DNA from: Acetobacter sp.
GTDB taxonomy: Bacteria > Pseudomonadota > Alphaproteobacteria > Acetobacterales > Acetobacteraceae
Direction of reading: 5' to 3'
NCBI GenBank assembly: GCA_017474285.1
Contig: JAFVHT010000047.1
Span: 1 to 47,448, forward strand
Length of the DNA: 47,448 nt
In this document: positions 36,627-46,616 of the stretch, one piece after another
Position numbering within the stretch: the first letter of the stretch is position 1
Layout: each line of letters starts with the position of its first letter
Notes under the pieces: model-generated
What the model saw: the letters and a program-made list of their open reading frames with translations, nothing else
The model's database searches: none
Told to the model about the DNA's origin: nothing
Program-made: the position numbers and the translations under genes

Positions 36627-39600
36627 ATGATTACGTTAGAAACTCTGCCAGAACTCCTAAAAATTTTAGGATTCTCTTCTGAAACCAGCCCAGAAAATCA
36701 ACCTTTTACCCCCCCCTAGAGAATTTAGAAAGTCAAGCTAAAAATAGCCTTTATACCAAAATTTATGCTCATGGGACGAAAATTGTTGTTGATTGTCAAA
36801 ACAGCAAAATTATTTACCCCGAAACTCTCAAAAAAGGCGATGAAACAACTTGTAATTTTTCACACAATGAAAATTTTGTTGTTTTAGAGTGTGTCAATCG
36901 ATTATTAGAAAAAGGCTATCCACCTGAAAATTTAGAACTTGAACCCCGTTGGAGGCTCGGACGTGAAAGTAAAACTTCGGGCAAAGCGGATATTGTCGTA
37001 AGAGACAATACTGGAAAAATTTACATTATCATTGAATGTAAAACCGCTGGTGCCGAATTTAACAAAGAATGGGAAAATATGCGCAAAGACGGCGGGCAGT
37101 TGTTGAGCTATTTTCGTCAAGATAAAAACACGCAATTTCTTTGCCTCTATACCAGTGATTATATCGATAAAAAACTCACCTATCACAATATTATTATTTC
37201 TACAAAAGATAATGAGGATTTTCTACGAGAAAAAAACTTAAAAGGCTATAACAACGCTAAAGCAGAGTCTGAGATTTTTCAGGTCTGGCGTGACGTTTAC
37301 GAATTTGCTGCCGAAGAAAAAGGGATTTTTGAAGCAGAATTTAACGCCTATAACGCAGGCAAAGCTGCCCTTAATTTTAACGATCTTAAAGAAATTACCC
37401 AAAAAGACACGAGCGGCAAAAGCGGAGAAGATGGCAAATATCACGAATTTGCCAAAATACTCCGCAAATACAACATTAGCGGTAAAGAAAACGCCTTCGA
37501 TAAACTTGTTAATCTCTTTTTGTGCAAAATTTATGACGAAACGCATCACAAAGATAATCTCCATTTTTGTTATCGCGGCGTTATGGCGGATAGCTTTGAA
37601 AGCTTACAAGATCGCCTCATGATTTTGTACAAACACGCCATGAAAGAATTTCTGCACGAAGACATTACCTATGTTAGCAACGAGGAAATCGGCGCCCAAT
37701 TTCATGATTTCAAACGCAATAAAATTAAAACCAAAGCCCTGCAAGAACAAATAGAAGAGTTTATCCGACAGCTCAAATTTTATTCTCATAGTGATTTTAG
37801 TTTTTTAGAAGTCCACAATAAAAAGCTCTTCCTCCAAAACGCCCTCGTTTTGAGAGACGTTGTCCAACTTTTTCAGAACTATAAACTAACAAGTAACCAA
37901 ACAACGCAATTTTTAGGCAATCTTTTTGAACTCTTTTTACAAAAAGGTATGAAACAAGATGAGGGACAATTTTTCACACCGTTACCAATTTGTAAGTTCA
38001 TTATGTATGCTCTCCCCTTACAAAATCTTTTAGAGAGAAACCACCGATTAAAAGTGATTGATTATGCTTGCGGGGCGGGACATTTTCTCAACACTTATGC
38101 CAATGTTGTCGCCCAAATAGAGGATCAACAACCGCGAAAAGAAGGGGCAAAAACAACCGCCCAAAGTAAGATTTATGGCATTGAAAAAGAATACCGCTTG
38201 AGTAAGGTCGCCAAAGTGAGCTCAGCGATGTATGGGCAAAACATTAACATTACTTATGCCGATGCGCTCGATAAAAACAAATTTACAGAAAAAGATTTTG
38301 ATCTTCTCGTTGCCAATCCCCCTTACAGTGTCAAAGGCTTTTTAGAAACATTAAGCGAAAAAATGCGCAAAAGTTACGAACTCTTTGATGAGGGGATTAA
38401 CCTTGAAACAAACGCTATTGAATGCTTTTTTGTTGAAAGAGCCAATGACCTCCTTAAAAGCCATGCCAAGGCTGCTATTATTTTACCCGTGAGTATTTTA
38501 ACCAAAGACGGCATTTATGAAAAAACCCGACAAATTCTCTTCCGTCATTTTGATATTATTGCGATAAACGAACTTGGCGGCGGTACATTTGGCGCAACGG
38601 GTACCAATACCATTATTTTATTTCTCTCTAAAAAACCTGTTTATGCCTCAACAAACGAGTCACAAGCTTACCTTAACCTTAAAGAAAATATTGAAGAAAG
38701 TTTGAGCTTTGAAAATGTTTTTCTCGCCCCATTTTTGCGAGAGTATTGTGCCTTTCAAAATTACCCGTTAGAGGATTTAAGGTATTTTTTAGAGGGTGCT
38801 CTTACAGACACCCTCAATAATCATGAAGTTTTTAAAGAATATCGTCAGGCTTTTTTGACTTCAGCAGAGTATAAAATCCTCCAAAAATCTAACCCCTATA
38901 AAACTGCCTCAGAAGAGGAACAAAACACACGCAAAGAGAAAGAGTTCATAACCTTTTGCCTTGAAAAAGAAAAAGAAAAATTGCTCTATTTTTCTCTCAT
39001 CGGGCAGCAAAAAACCCTTATCATCAAAAGCCCAACAGAGAATAAAGCCGCTAAAAAATTTTTAGGCTATGAGTGGAGTGACCGAAAAGGCAGTGAAGGG
39101 CTTAAAGAACTCAACACTCCGTACCTTTCCCCACTTTTTGAACGGGAAAATCTGGATAACTCCAATAAAATCGCTTTCCTTATTCGCAGCGCGTTTTTGA
39201 ATAATACTGCCATGAACGCCACGTTAGAAAAAGACCCTTACGCCCCATTAAACAACGCGCTTGATATAAGCCCAGAACTTAAAGAAGTTACGCAATTTGT
39301 ACCCCTTAATCAGTGCCTTGATTTCAAAACCGCCGCGTTTAATAAGGTGATCAATTTAAGCCTTATAACGACAAGTTTCGAAGAAAAAGCGTCTTTGTTT
39401 GAAAACTCTCGTTATAAGTTAGTAAAATTAAAAGACGTTGTAAAATTTGGCCGCGGAAGTTCAAAATATACTAAAAATATTTACAAGGAAGACGGACAAT
39501 TTGACGCCTATTCTGGCGCGGGATGTGATGGAAAAGTTGACTTCTATGAAAACGATTGTGAGGCTGTCATAATCTCATCTGTAGGTGCGCGATGTGGAAA

Positions 39601-40522
39601 ATGTTTTTACGCAACAGGAAAATGGACAGCCATCAACAATACGATGGTCATGTACGCCAATGAAGATAAAATATTAAATAAATTTCTCTATTTACTAACA
39701 AATAACGAGGAGTTTTGGCCACGTTCTGGTTCTGCTCAACCATTTATCAGACCGTCTGACGCCGAAAACCAAAAAATCCCGCTTCCGCCGTTAGAAATTC
39801 AACAACAAATTGTCAATGCGTGCGAAGAGGTGGAAGCACAAAACCACGCGTTAGATCGTGCTATTGCCGACCAACACGACACAATATCAGCCGTTTTGTC
39901 TTATACAAAAATTACGGACGCTGACTTTCACCAAAATTTCAACCAAGAAAACACCGCCCTTTTTCATTCCCTCCCCACACCTGAAACATACGGACTCAGT
40001 GAATGGGAAAAAATTAACGTTGACCATGTCTGTAAGAACATTTTTGCGGGTGGCGATGCTCCTAAACATGTCTTCAGTGAGAAAAAAGAGGGCTTTACAG
40101 TTCCCATTTTTTCAAACGGTGCAACTAATAATGGTCTTTACGGCTATACAGACATCGCGAGAGTCACCACCCCCGCCGTCACCGTTTCAGCTAGAGGTAC
40201 AATAGGCTTCTCTGCTATCAGAACAGAGCCCTTTTTTCCTATTGTACGCCTCATTACACTTATTCCAGACCCTATTAAAATCACGCTCTCGTATCTCTAT
40301 TACGCTTTACAAAAAAGCGAATTAAAAAATACAGGTAGCAACACTCCCCAGCTTACCGTTCCAGATATTAAAAGATACTCTATCCCCCTCCCCCCGTTAG
40401 AAGCTCAAGAGAAAATTGTTAGCGCCATAGAAGCCTGCGAAAAAGAGATTTTACGGCTAGAAAACGAAAAAGAATCCCTCCACGGCAAAACCGACGCGAT
40501 TTTGAAACAATATTTGTTTTAA
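36627..40522 (+). pseudogene. Fused restriction-methylation-specificity enzyme (type IIG-like), 5' end frameshifted
   Basis: A single gene of about 1,298 residues. Layout: N-terminal PD-(D/E)xK-type nuclease (GKADIVV with Asp about residue 120, IIIECKTAG with Glu about 136), a helical linker, an N6-adenine methylase (VIDYACGAGHFL motif I, about residue 477; LLVANPPYSVKGF motif IV, about residue 563), then two HsdS-like target-recognition halves, each ending in a similar block (KIPLPPLEIQQQIVNACEEV and SIPLPPLEAQEKIVSAIEAC). It would cleave and methylate one bipartite site, as in AloI-like enzymes. The start (ATG 36627) and its continuation are in three frames: MITLETLPELLK, then ILGFSSETSPENQPF, then LENLESQAKNSLY. 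The breaks are at A6 (36659-36664) and C7 (36710-36716); one base fewer at each restores the frame. The frame is open from 36671 to the end; the first ATG in it is 37079, which would drop the nuclease. Confidence 0.78.
36710..36716 (+). repeat. C7 homopolymer in the fused R-M gene
   Basis: Seven C residues separate the 5' fragment ENQPFTP from the main frame LENLES. Loss of one C (C6) or gain of two (C9) joins them. A further A6 run 46 nt upstream also needs one base fewer for a full-length product. Confidence 0.85.
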
Positions 40523-40543
40523 TGCTTCACAAAACTACAAAAA

Positions 40544-40580
40544 GGAGAAACGCGCCTTATCTTAAAAAACGCCTTTCTCC
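40544..40580 (-). terminator. Terminator of yajC, facing the R-M gene
   Basis: GGAGAAACGC (40544-40553) and GCCTTTCTCC (40571-40580) pair with one mismatch. Read on the yajC strand the stem is followed by TTTTTG, as expected of an intrinsic terminator. It lies between two convergent genes and may end both transcripts. Confidence 0.55.
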
Positions 40581-40655
40581 CTCTTTATCTCTTAACACGC
40601 TTATAAACACACGTACGTGGCTTTAAGCTTGAAGCTCGTTTGAGTTTTTTTGAGT

Positions 40656-41048
40656 TTATTTTTGTTTTTTGCTGGTTTCGTCGTTCGCAGGTTTCGCGGT
40701 ACTTGTCAACACAGCGGCAATCGTATTGCGTTGAACCAAAACGCGCACATTCGGAGCAATTTCAACTTCCACTTCTGGAGCGTCATCTTGGGTACGTTGT
40801 ACAGTGCCAATAACACCTCCCGCTGTCACAATACGATCCCCCCGACGAAGAACTTTTAAGGCTTCACTGAGTTGTTTATGATGCTGTTGCTGAGGACGAA
40901 TCAGTAAAAAATAAAAAATAGCAAAAATAATAATTAAAGGTAGAACAGACATAAACTCGGCACTAAACCCACCACTTCCTCGTGTCGATTGAGCATAGGC
41001 TGGAGAAATAAAGACAGAACTTATTGCTGACATAAGCGAATCAATCAT
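40656..41048 (-). CDS. yajC: Sec translocase accessory subunit YajC
   Basis: Small membrane protein of the SecDF-YajC complex. The 130-aa product has an N-terminal Pro/Ala-rich lead (SPAYAQS), one membrane helix (SVLPLIIIFAIFYFLLIRP) and the conserved RPQQQHHKQLSEAL, RRGDRIVTAGGVIGTV. The charged tail is typical. It is divergent from a DUF815 ATPase, a common alphaproteobacterial pair. secD-secF, which normally follow yajC, are absent: the next gene downstream is the convergent R-M gene. A C10 run lies about 54-63 nt before its ATG. Confidence 0.92.
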   Translation of the reverse strand: MIDSLMSAISSVFISPAYAQSTRGSGGFSAEFMSVLPLIIIFAIFYFLLIRPQQQHHKQLSEALKVLRRGDRIVTAGGVIGTVQRTQDDAPEVEVEIAPNVRVLVQRNTIAAVLTSTAKPANDETSKKQK

Positions 41049-41101
41049 GATTAAACAACTTTCAAAAATATAACGCCTGTTAGGGAGAAAACGCCCCAGC
41101 G

Positions 41102-41111
41102 CCCCCCCCCC
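41102..41111. repeat. C10 homopolymer in the yajC leader
   Basis: Ten C residues in a row (G10 on the yajC strand) stand about 54-63 nt before the yajC start, in the yajC-ATPase intergenic region. It may lie in the yajC promoter or 5' leader, where its length could alter expression. Confidence 0.9.
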
Positions 41112-41356
41112 TTAACGACCAAAAAAACAAAATAACAATAAAAAAGCGGTTGTTCTTTTTACCGCTTCCCATAGAACAATGATTTTCCTATCATATACCT
41201 TATTTTTTTGTAATTTGGAAATTTTTGACTCTTTTTTAACTCTCTTTTTTTGATTCTTGAACTTAATTTTCTTTAACTTAATTCTTTTTAGCCTTTTTGT
41301 TGTTTCTCGTTTCTTTTAAAATTATTTTCTTAAAAATCTCTTTAAGGGCGCCTTTT
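41112..41356. other. T-rich divergent region between yajC and the DUF815 ATPase
   Basis: Very T-rich on the plus strand with no coding potential beyond weak upstream extensions of the ATPase frame. It must hold the promoters of both divergent genes. No RNA gene or clear operator was recognised. Confidence 0.4.
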
Positions 41357-42268
41357 ATGGATAATTCTGGATTACTCCCTCTTCAACACACACTACAACG
41401 CATTGCAGACGCTTTAGAACGCCTTTCCCCACCTCCGCCAACACTCAACGGGATTGAAGACGCAGAGGCTTTTATTTGGCACCCCCAACAAGGACGGTTA
41501 GCACCTGTTGCTAGTGTTGCCTATGTTTCGGTAGATCTTCTTTGCGGCATTACCCATCAACGAAAAATTTTATTAGACAATACTCGTCATTTTGCGCAAG
41601 GTTTACCCGCCAATAACGCCATGCTTTGGGGGGCGCGTGGTATGGGGAAATCCTCTCTCGTGAAAGCCGCCCATGCGCATATCAATGAAGAAGAAAAGAA
41701 ACTATGCCCAAAATTTTCACCCCTTATTCTTATAGAAATTCAACGTGACGATCTTTCAACATTACCAACTCTTTTAGGACTCCTGCGCTCTTATCCGAGA
41801 CGTTTTATTCTTTTTTGTGATGACCTTTCTTTTGAAAAAGAAGACCACGATTACAAAGCCCTTAAATCGGTGCTTGATGGAGGCATTGCAGGGCGCCCTG
41901 ACAATGTTATTATTTATGCGACATCTAACCGCCGCCATCTCATGCCGCGCGATATGATTGAAAATGAACAGGCAACAGCCATTAATCCCTCTGAAGCCAC
42001 AGAAGAAAAAGTTTCCTTGTCAGATCGTTTTGGGTTATGGCTTGGATTTCACCCTTGTGAACAAGAGATTTACTTTCAAATGGTGCAGAGTTATGCCCGC
42101 GCCCGTTCTTTACCTATTAGTGAGTCTGAATTGACTTCTCGCGCGCATGAATGGGCTATGAGTCGTGGAAGCCGTTCTGGCAGAGTCGCCTTTCAATTTA
42201 TTGAAGATTTACAAGCACAGTTAACACAAGAAAAAAACACACACAACAAGACTCATCTCATAAGATGA
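41357..42268 (+). CDS. DUF815-family AAA ATPase
   Basis: A 303-aa predicted ATPase. Walker A is in MLWGARGMGKSSLVKAAHA, Walker B-like LFCDDLSFE lies about 60 residues later, and VIIYATSNRRHLMPRDM with LSDRFGLWLGFHP follows, all typical of the family. The start is ATG 41357 with AAGGG nine bases upstream; the longer frame from 41297 lacks support. Its function is not established; in many alphaproteobacteria it lies divergent from yajC as here. The frame is intact. Confidence 0.88.
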   Translation: MDNSGLLPLQHTLQRIADALERLSPPPPTLNGIEDAEAFIWHPQQGRLAPVASVAYVSVDLLCGITHQRKILLDNTRHFAQGLPANNAMLWGARGMGKSSLVKAAHAHINEEEKKLCPKFSPLILIEIQRDDLSTLPTLLGLLRSYPRRFILFCDDLSFEKEDHDYKALKSVLDGGIAGRPDNVIIYATSNRRHLMPRDMIENEQATAINPSEATEEKVSLSDRFGLWLGFHPCEQEIYFQMVQSYARARSLPISESELTSRAHEWAMSRGSRSGRVAFQFIEDLQAQLTQEKNTHNKTHLIR

Positions 42269-42288
42269 TGATTTTCTAAAAAAGACTA

Positions 42289-42304
42289 AAATAGGGCTCT
42301 ATTT
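42289..42304 (+). terminator. Possible terminator after the DUF815 ATPase
   Basis: AAATAG and CTATTT form a 6-bp stem with a GGCT loop 20 nt after the stop codon. A T-rich stretch (GTTAAAAAATTTTTATT) follows, but the stem is short and AT-rich. Confidence 0.35.
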
Positions 42305-42491
42305 GTTAAAAAATTTTTATTAAAACATTGTCAAAAAACGTTATGAAACATATTATTGAGTTCCTCAGCGATAAATTGGTAATAGAACAATCAGGGAGTT
42401 TTCCTTTTTGAAAATTTGTTTTTAGTTCAGTTTTCTACACTTCATAGCCTCTCCTTTTCACGAAACAAACCTACGCTTAACTTAGTTTGCT

Positions 42492-43553
42492 ATGTCATAC
42501 ATGTCACCCTCATCATCTCGCATTGATTTACGCACGGTTCGCTCTCACCCTGATTATTGGTACCCTGTTGCGTGGTCACATGAACTTGCAGTGGGAAAAG
42601 TCATTGCAACCCGTTATGCGGGTATTCCCATTGCTTTAGCACGCCCTCAAAATGGCAGTCCCGTTTTTGCTTTAGAAGATCGTTGTGCCCACCGACAAGT
42701 GCCCCTAAGTGCAGGAATCCTCCAAGGAGAGAGCCTTAAATGTTGTTATCATGGTTGGGCGTATGATCGTTCGGGCTGTTGCCACGATGTCCCCTATTTA
42801 GGCAAATGTCATAACCAAGTGCGGGCTTTTCCATGTCGTGAACAAAGCGGTATGATTTTTATTTTTCCTGGTGATGCCAAAAAAGCCGAGATTACTCCCC
42901 TTTCACCCACATTAGCCCAAACAGAGAACCCCGCTTATAAAACCCGTTTTTTTGGGACGACAGTCGGTTGTCATTATAGTTTCATGCATGAAAATCTCAT
43001 GGATATGAACCATCAATGCATGCATTTTCGACAAATGGGGCAAATTAAACCACGATTTTTAGGACAAAAACGCGAACCGGGTATGGTTGAAGCGCGTTAT
43101 AGTTTTGCTCGTACAGGAGGAAAACAACCTCTTGGCGAAGCCCTAATTTTTGGAGAACGACGCGATACTTCCGATCGGTTTCAAAATCGTGATGTCATGA
43201 CTATTCGCACCGAATACCCCTACCAAACTTTACGCATTCAAACGGGTGATGAACTCCCCGTTATGGATCTTTGGATTGTTTATGTGCCCCAAAGCGCCGA
43301 TGAACTGACCAACCGCACTTTTGGGTTATTGTCTGTTAAACGCTTAAAAATCCCTTTTCTTCTTGATTTAGCGTGGCCCGTCCTTGTGGCATTTACTAAT
43401 CGTATTTTCGCTGAAGATTGCGAAATCGTAGAGCTTGAACAAAAAGCCTGGCGTGAACTTGGTGGTGACCATAACAAAGAAATTTTCCCGGTTATCAATG
43501 CTTTAAGAGCTCTTCTTGTAGAATGTGGCGTTCCGCCTACTTATTATGCCTGA
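42492..43553 (+). CDS. Rieske-type aromatic ring-hydroxylating oxygenase, alpha subunit-like
   Basis: A 353-aa protein. The N-terminal Rieske [2Fe-2S] centre is in EDRCAHRQVPLSAG (Cys65, His67) and LKCCYHGWAYD (Cys84, His87). The C-terminal catalytic domain has ENLMDMNHQCMHFRQMG, which supplies the non-heme iron histidines. Here they are spaced H-x3-H (HQCMH) where classical dioxygenases have H-x4-H. The substrate is unknown. No reductase or ferredoxin is next to it. The 3' end overlaps the following GNAT-Nudix gene, so the two are co-expressed. Confidence 0.85.
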   Translation: MSYMSPSSSRIDLRTVRSHPDYWYPVAWSHELAVGKVIATRYAGIPIALARPQNGSPVFALEDRCAHRQVPLSAGILQGESLKCCYHGWAYDRSGCCHDVPYLGKCHNQVRAFPCREQSGMIFIFPGDAKKAEITPLSPTLAQTENPAYKTRFFGTTVGCHYSFMHENLMDMNHQCMHFRQMGQIKPRFLGQKREPGMVEARYSFARTGGKQPLGEALIFGERRDTSDRFQNRDVMTIRTEYPYQTLRIQTGDELPVMDLWIVYVPQSADELTNRTFGLLSVKRLKIPFLLDLAWPVLVAFTNRIFAEDCEIVELEQKAWRELGGDHNKEIFPVINALRALLVECGVPPTYYA

Positions 43554-44568
43554 AACACTCCCGCTCATTCTTGAGGCGCCGCCCTATCGTCTACGCCCAA
43601 TTTGCCTTGATGATGCCTCTGTTATACATCACTTTATCAATGATTGGGAAGTAGTGCGTATGCTCAGCCGCTTACCCTTTCCATATCCTCGAGAATTAAC
43701 AGACGAATGGATTATCGCGACACAAGCCGAACAGTCTGCGGGACGTAGTTATCATTTTGCAATTACAAAATCCCATGATGAAACCCATAATGAAAGTTTT
43801 ATAGGCTGTGTTGGTATACGCATTGAAGAGACCAAAAAGGAACGTGTCGGCTATTTAGGCTATTGGATTGGTCGCCCTTATTGGGGACAAGGCGCCGCAC
43901 GACTGTCGGCAGAGCGTGTCACACGTTGGGCTCTCGCCCATTTAGACATAAGCTGTTTACGCGCGCGTGTAGCGCAAGATAATACAGTTTCTTTGCATAT
44001 TCTTGAACGCATCGGGTTTCATCAAACTGGTACAGAAAGCCAAATTTTTGTAGCGCGAAAAACAAAAATCCCCGTTGTGACTTTTGAAATAATCCGCGCT
44101 GATCTTGATCAGCCTCAAAATGCTGCTCACAAAACGCGTCTTGAAACGTCTTCTAAAAAACAAGATCGGCGTTTAATTCTTGTGGTAGCGGCTGCCCTTA
44201 TCGACCATAAAACTCGCGTTTTATTAGCACGCCGTCCAGAGGGAAAAAGCATGGCTGGCTTGTGGGAGTTTCCGGGTGGTAAAATAGAGGCTGGTGAAAC
44301 ACCCGAACAGGCTTTAGCACGTGAACTCCTCGAAGAACTTTCTCTTGATATTTCTTACGCTTGTTTAGCGCCGTTTACTTTTGCCTCACACTCTTATCCA
44401 AATTTTGACCTACTCATGCCGCTCTATTTATGCCGCCATTGGAACGGCACCCCCACTCCACGTGAAGGACAAAAACTCGCTTGGGTAGAAGCCCACGCTT
44501 TACGAGATTACGCTATGCCGGAAGCAGATCTCCCCTTTATTCCTCTTCTTCAAGCGCTTCTTTCATAA
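43546..44568 (+). CDS. Fusion of GNAT acetyltransferase and Nudix hydrolase (MutT-like)
   Basis: A two-domain protein of 340 aa. The start at ATG 43546 (MPETLPLILE) overlaps the Rieske gene by 8 nt. The N-terminal half is a GNAT acetyltransferase of the RimJ/RimL type, with GYLGYWIGRPYWGQGAARLS and ARVAQDNTVSLHILERIGF. The C-terminal half, from about residue 205, is a Nudix hydrolase with the complete box GGKIEAGETPEQALARELLE followed by ELSLD, and WEFPGG in front. The Nudix half looks like MutT and may remove oxidised nucleotides. What the GNAT half modifies is not known. Confidence 0.9.
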   Translation: MPETLPLILEAPPYRLRPICLDDASVIHHFINDWEVVRMLSRLPFPYPRELTDEWIIATQAEQSAGRSYHFAITKSHDETHNESFIGCVGIRIEETKKERVGYLGYWIGRPYWGQGAARLSAERVTRWALAHLDISCLRARVAQDNTVSLHILERIGFHQTGTESQIFVARKTKIPVVTFEIIRADLDQPQNAAHKTRLETSSKKQDRRLILVVAAALIDHKTRVLLARRPEGKSMAGLWEFPGGKIEAGETPEQALARELLEELSLDISYACLAPFTFASHSYPNFDLLMPLYLCRHWNGTPTPREGQKLAWVEAHALRDYAMPEADLPFIPLLQALLS

Positions 44569-44631
44569 AAAAGATATTTTTATACCACCCCTTTTTAACA
44601 CGCTTATAACAGGCTTAATCCAAACATACCC

Positions 44632-44660
44632 TTGACGAACCGCCTCAACACTTTTACTTT
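44632..44660 (+). promoter_or_regulatory. Candidate promoter of metZ
   Basis: TTGACG (44632-44637) followed after 17 nt by TACTTT (44655-44660) resembles a sigma-70 promoter, about 80 nt before metZ. No SAM riboswitch was recognised in the leader. Confidence 0.3.
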
Positions 44661-44741
44661 TTACTCTTATACAATAATTCTATAAACCAGTTTGTACTAG
44701 AGCACAAGCGCTCGCTTCATTCAACATAAAGAGAAAGAGTA

Positions 44742-45950
44742 ATGACTCATCACAAGTCCTCCCCTTCTTCCTCATGGCATGCCGCAACGCGTCTTCTCCA
44801 TACAGGGATTGAACGCACCCCTTATCAAGAAACAAGTGAACCTCTTTTTTTAACCTCAGGTTTTATTTATGACAGTGCCGAACAAGCTGCGGCAACGTTC
44901 CGTAATGAAATTACCCGCTACCAATATAGCCGTTTTGGTAACCCGACTGTTGCCTCTCTAGAACGCAAACTTGCGGATTTAGAGGGTGCTGAAGCGTGTA
45001 TTGCCACTTCTACAGGAATGGGTGCTGTTTTTTCCGCTCTCTTTTCTCATGTCAAAGCTGGGGATCGTGTTGTGGCATCGCGAGCTCTTTTTGGTTCCTG
45101 CCATTGGATTGTTGCTGAACTCTTGCCGCGTTATGGTATAGAGTCTGTTTTAGTCAACGGAACCGAACTTCATGAATGGGAACGCGCTCTTTCTAAACCA
45201 ACAGCCGCTGTTCTGCTTGAAAGCCCCTCCAACCCTATGTTGGATATTCTTGATATTTCTGCTATTGCCGAGTATGCACACCGTGTGGGTGCGTTGGTTA
45301 TGGTTGATAATGTTTTTGCCTCGCCCATTTATCAAAAACCCTTAAGCCTTGGGGCTGACGTTGTTATTTATTCCTGCACGAAACACATTGATGGTCAGGG
45401 AAGAGTACTCGGTGGTGCTGTTCTTAGCACAGCAGAATGGATTAAAAACACATTGCAACCCTTTACTCGTAACACAGGAAACTCACTTTCTCCTTTTAAT
45501 GCATGGGTTATGATGAAAGGCTTAGAAACGCTTTCCTTACGTGTTGAAGCCATGACACGTAATACGACGATCTTGGCTGATTATCTCGCCACAGCCCCGG
45601 GTGTTCTAAAAGTACGCTATCCTGGGCGTACCGATCATCCGCAACATGCGTTAGCAATGCGTCAAATGAGTGGAAGTGGTACATTGCTAGCCTTTGAAGT
45701 TCAAGGTGGACAAAAAGGTGCTTTTGCTTTTATGGACGCGCTTAAACTCATCGCGATTTCTAATAATCTAGGCGATGCACGCTCACTTGTAACCCACCCT
45801 GCCACAACGACGCACGCAAAAATTAGTGATGCAGAACGGGCAGAACTAGGTATTACAGAAGGAACAATTCGTTGTTCTGTTGGACTAGAAGATAGCCGAG
45901 ACCTTATCGCCGATTTAGAACGTGGGGTAGAGGCGCTCACTCGTAAGTAA
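44742..45950 (+). CDS. metZ: O-succinylhomoserine sulfhydrylase
   Basis: PLP enzyme making homocysteine directly from O-succinylhomoserine and sulfide. The PLP lysine lies in SCTKHIDGQGRVLGGAV, which is typical of MetZ; other family blocks are YQYSRFGNPTVASLERKLA, IATSTGMGAVFSALF and MVDNVFASPIYQKPL. The 402-aa length fits. RBS and start are clear (AAGAGAAAGAG before ATG 44742). It could be called a cystathionine gamma-synthase-family member; the GQGR motif favours MetZ. Confidence 0.92.
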   Translation: MTHHKSSPSSSWHAATRLLHTGIERTPYQETSEPLFLTSGFIYDSAEQAAATFRNEITRYQYSRFGNPTVASLERKLADLEGAEACIATSTGMGAVFSALFSHVKAGDRVVASRALFGSCHWIVAELLPRYGIESVLVNGTELHEWERALSKPTAAVLLESPSNPMLDILDISAIAEYAHRVGALVMVDNVFASPIYQKPLSLGADVVIYSCTKHIDGQGRVLGGAVLSTAEWIKNTLQPFTRNTGNSLSPFNAWVMMKGLETLSLRVEAMTRNTTILADYLATAPGVLKVRYPGRTDHPQHALAMRQMSGSGTLLAFEVQGGQKGAFAFMDALKLIAISNNLGDARSLVTHPATTTHAKISDAERAELGITEGTIRCSVGLEDSRDLIADLERGVEALTRK

Positions 45951-46013
45951 TCCCTTTTAGTTATGTTACGTCATTTTTATACCTTACAACACAATTACTC
46001 ATAGGTTGTTTAT

Positions 46014-46616
46014 ATGACACTTCCTTTTCAAAATCGCCCCACAAAGGCAGAGGTAGAAGAAGCTGTACGCACCCTTTTACGTTGGGCGGGTGATAACCCA
46101 GACCGAGAAGGTTTACAAGAAACGCCCTCACGTGTTGTCCGGGCTTATACAGATTTTTTCTCAGGTTATGCCCATAATCCTGATTCTCTCCTCAGCCGTA
46201 CCTTTTCGGAAGTAGAGGGGTATCATGACATTGTGCTTTTACGTGACATTCGTTTTGAAAGCCATTGTGAACACCACCTTGCCCCTATTATTGGTCGTGC
46301 CCATGTGGCTTATTTACCGCATCAACGCGTTGTGGGTATTTCAAAACTCGCTCGTGTAGTTGATGCCTATGCGCGCCGTCTCCAAATTCAAGAGCGTTTG
46401 ACAGTGCAAATTGCTAACACCATTAACGATGTGTTAAAACCCCGTGGTGTTGCCGTTATTATTGAAGCTGTCCATCACTGTATGACAACGCGTGGCGTCC
46501 ATAAACATAATGTTTCTATGATAACACGAAGCCTCTTAGGGGTATTTGAAACTGATGCTAACATGCGGCAAGAGCTTATCGCCCTCATCAATCGCCCTAC
46601 TTTGACTGAGTCATGA
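46014..46616 (+). CDS. folE: GTP cyclohydrolase I
   Basis: First enzyme of tetrahydrofolate synthesis. The 200-aa product has the zinc and active-site blocks: [39 protein letters not shown] and [16 protein letters not shown], with the essential Cys and His residues. It lies about 60 nt after metZ and overlaps the next gene by 4 nt. Confidence 0.96.
   Translation: MTLPFQNRPTKAEVEEAVRTLLRWAGDNPDREGLQETPSRVVRAYTDFFSGYAHNPDSLLSRTFSEVEGYHDIVLLRDIRFESHCEHHLAPIIGRAHVAYLPHQRVVGISKLARVVDAYARRLQIQERLTVQIANTINDVLKPRGVAVIIEAVHHCMTTRGVHKHNVSMITRSLLGVFETDANMRQELIALINRPTLTES

Noticed and set aside
36627..36720. Single-tract phase-variable switch of the R-M gene
   Set aside because: Two separate corrections (A6 and C7) are needed from ATG 36627; the C7 tract alone cannot restore the frame.
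44569..44741. SAM-II type riboswitch before metZ
   Set aside because: I looked for the conserved pseudoknot elements and found none; only a weak promoter is supportable.
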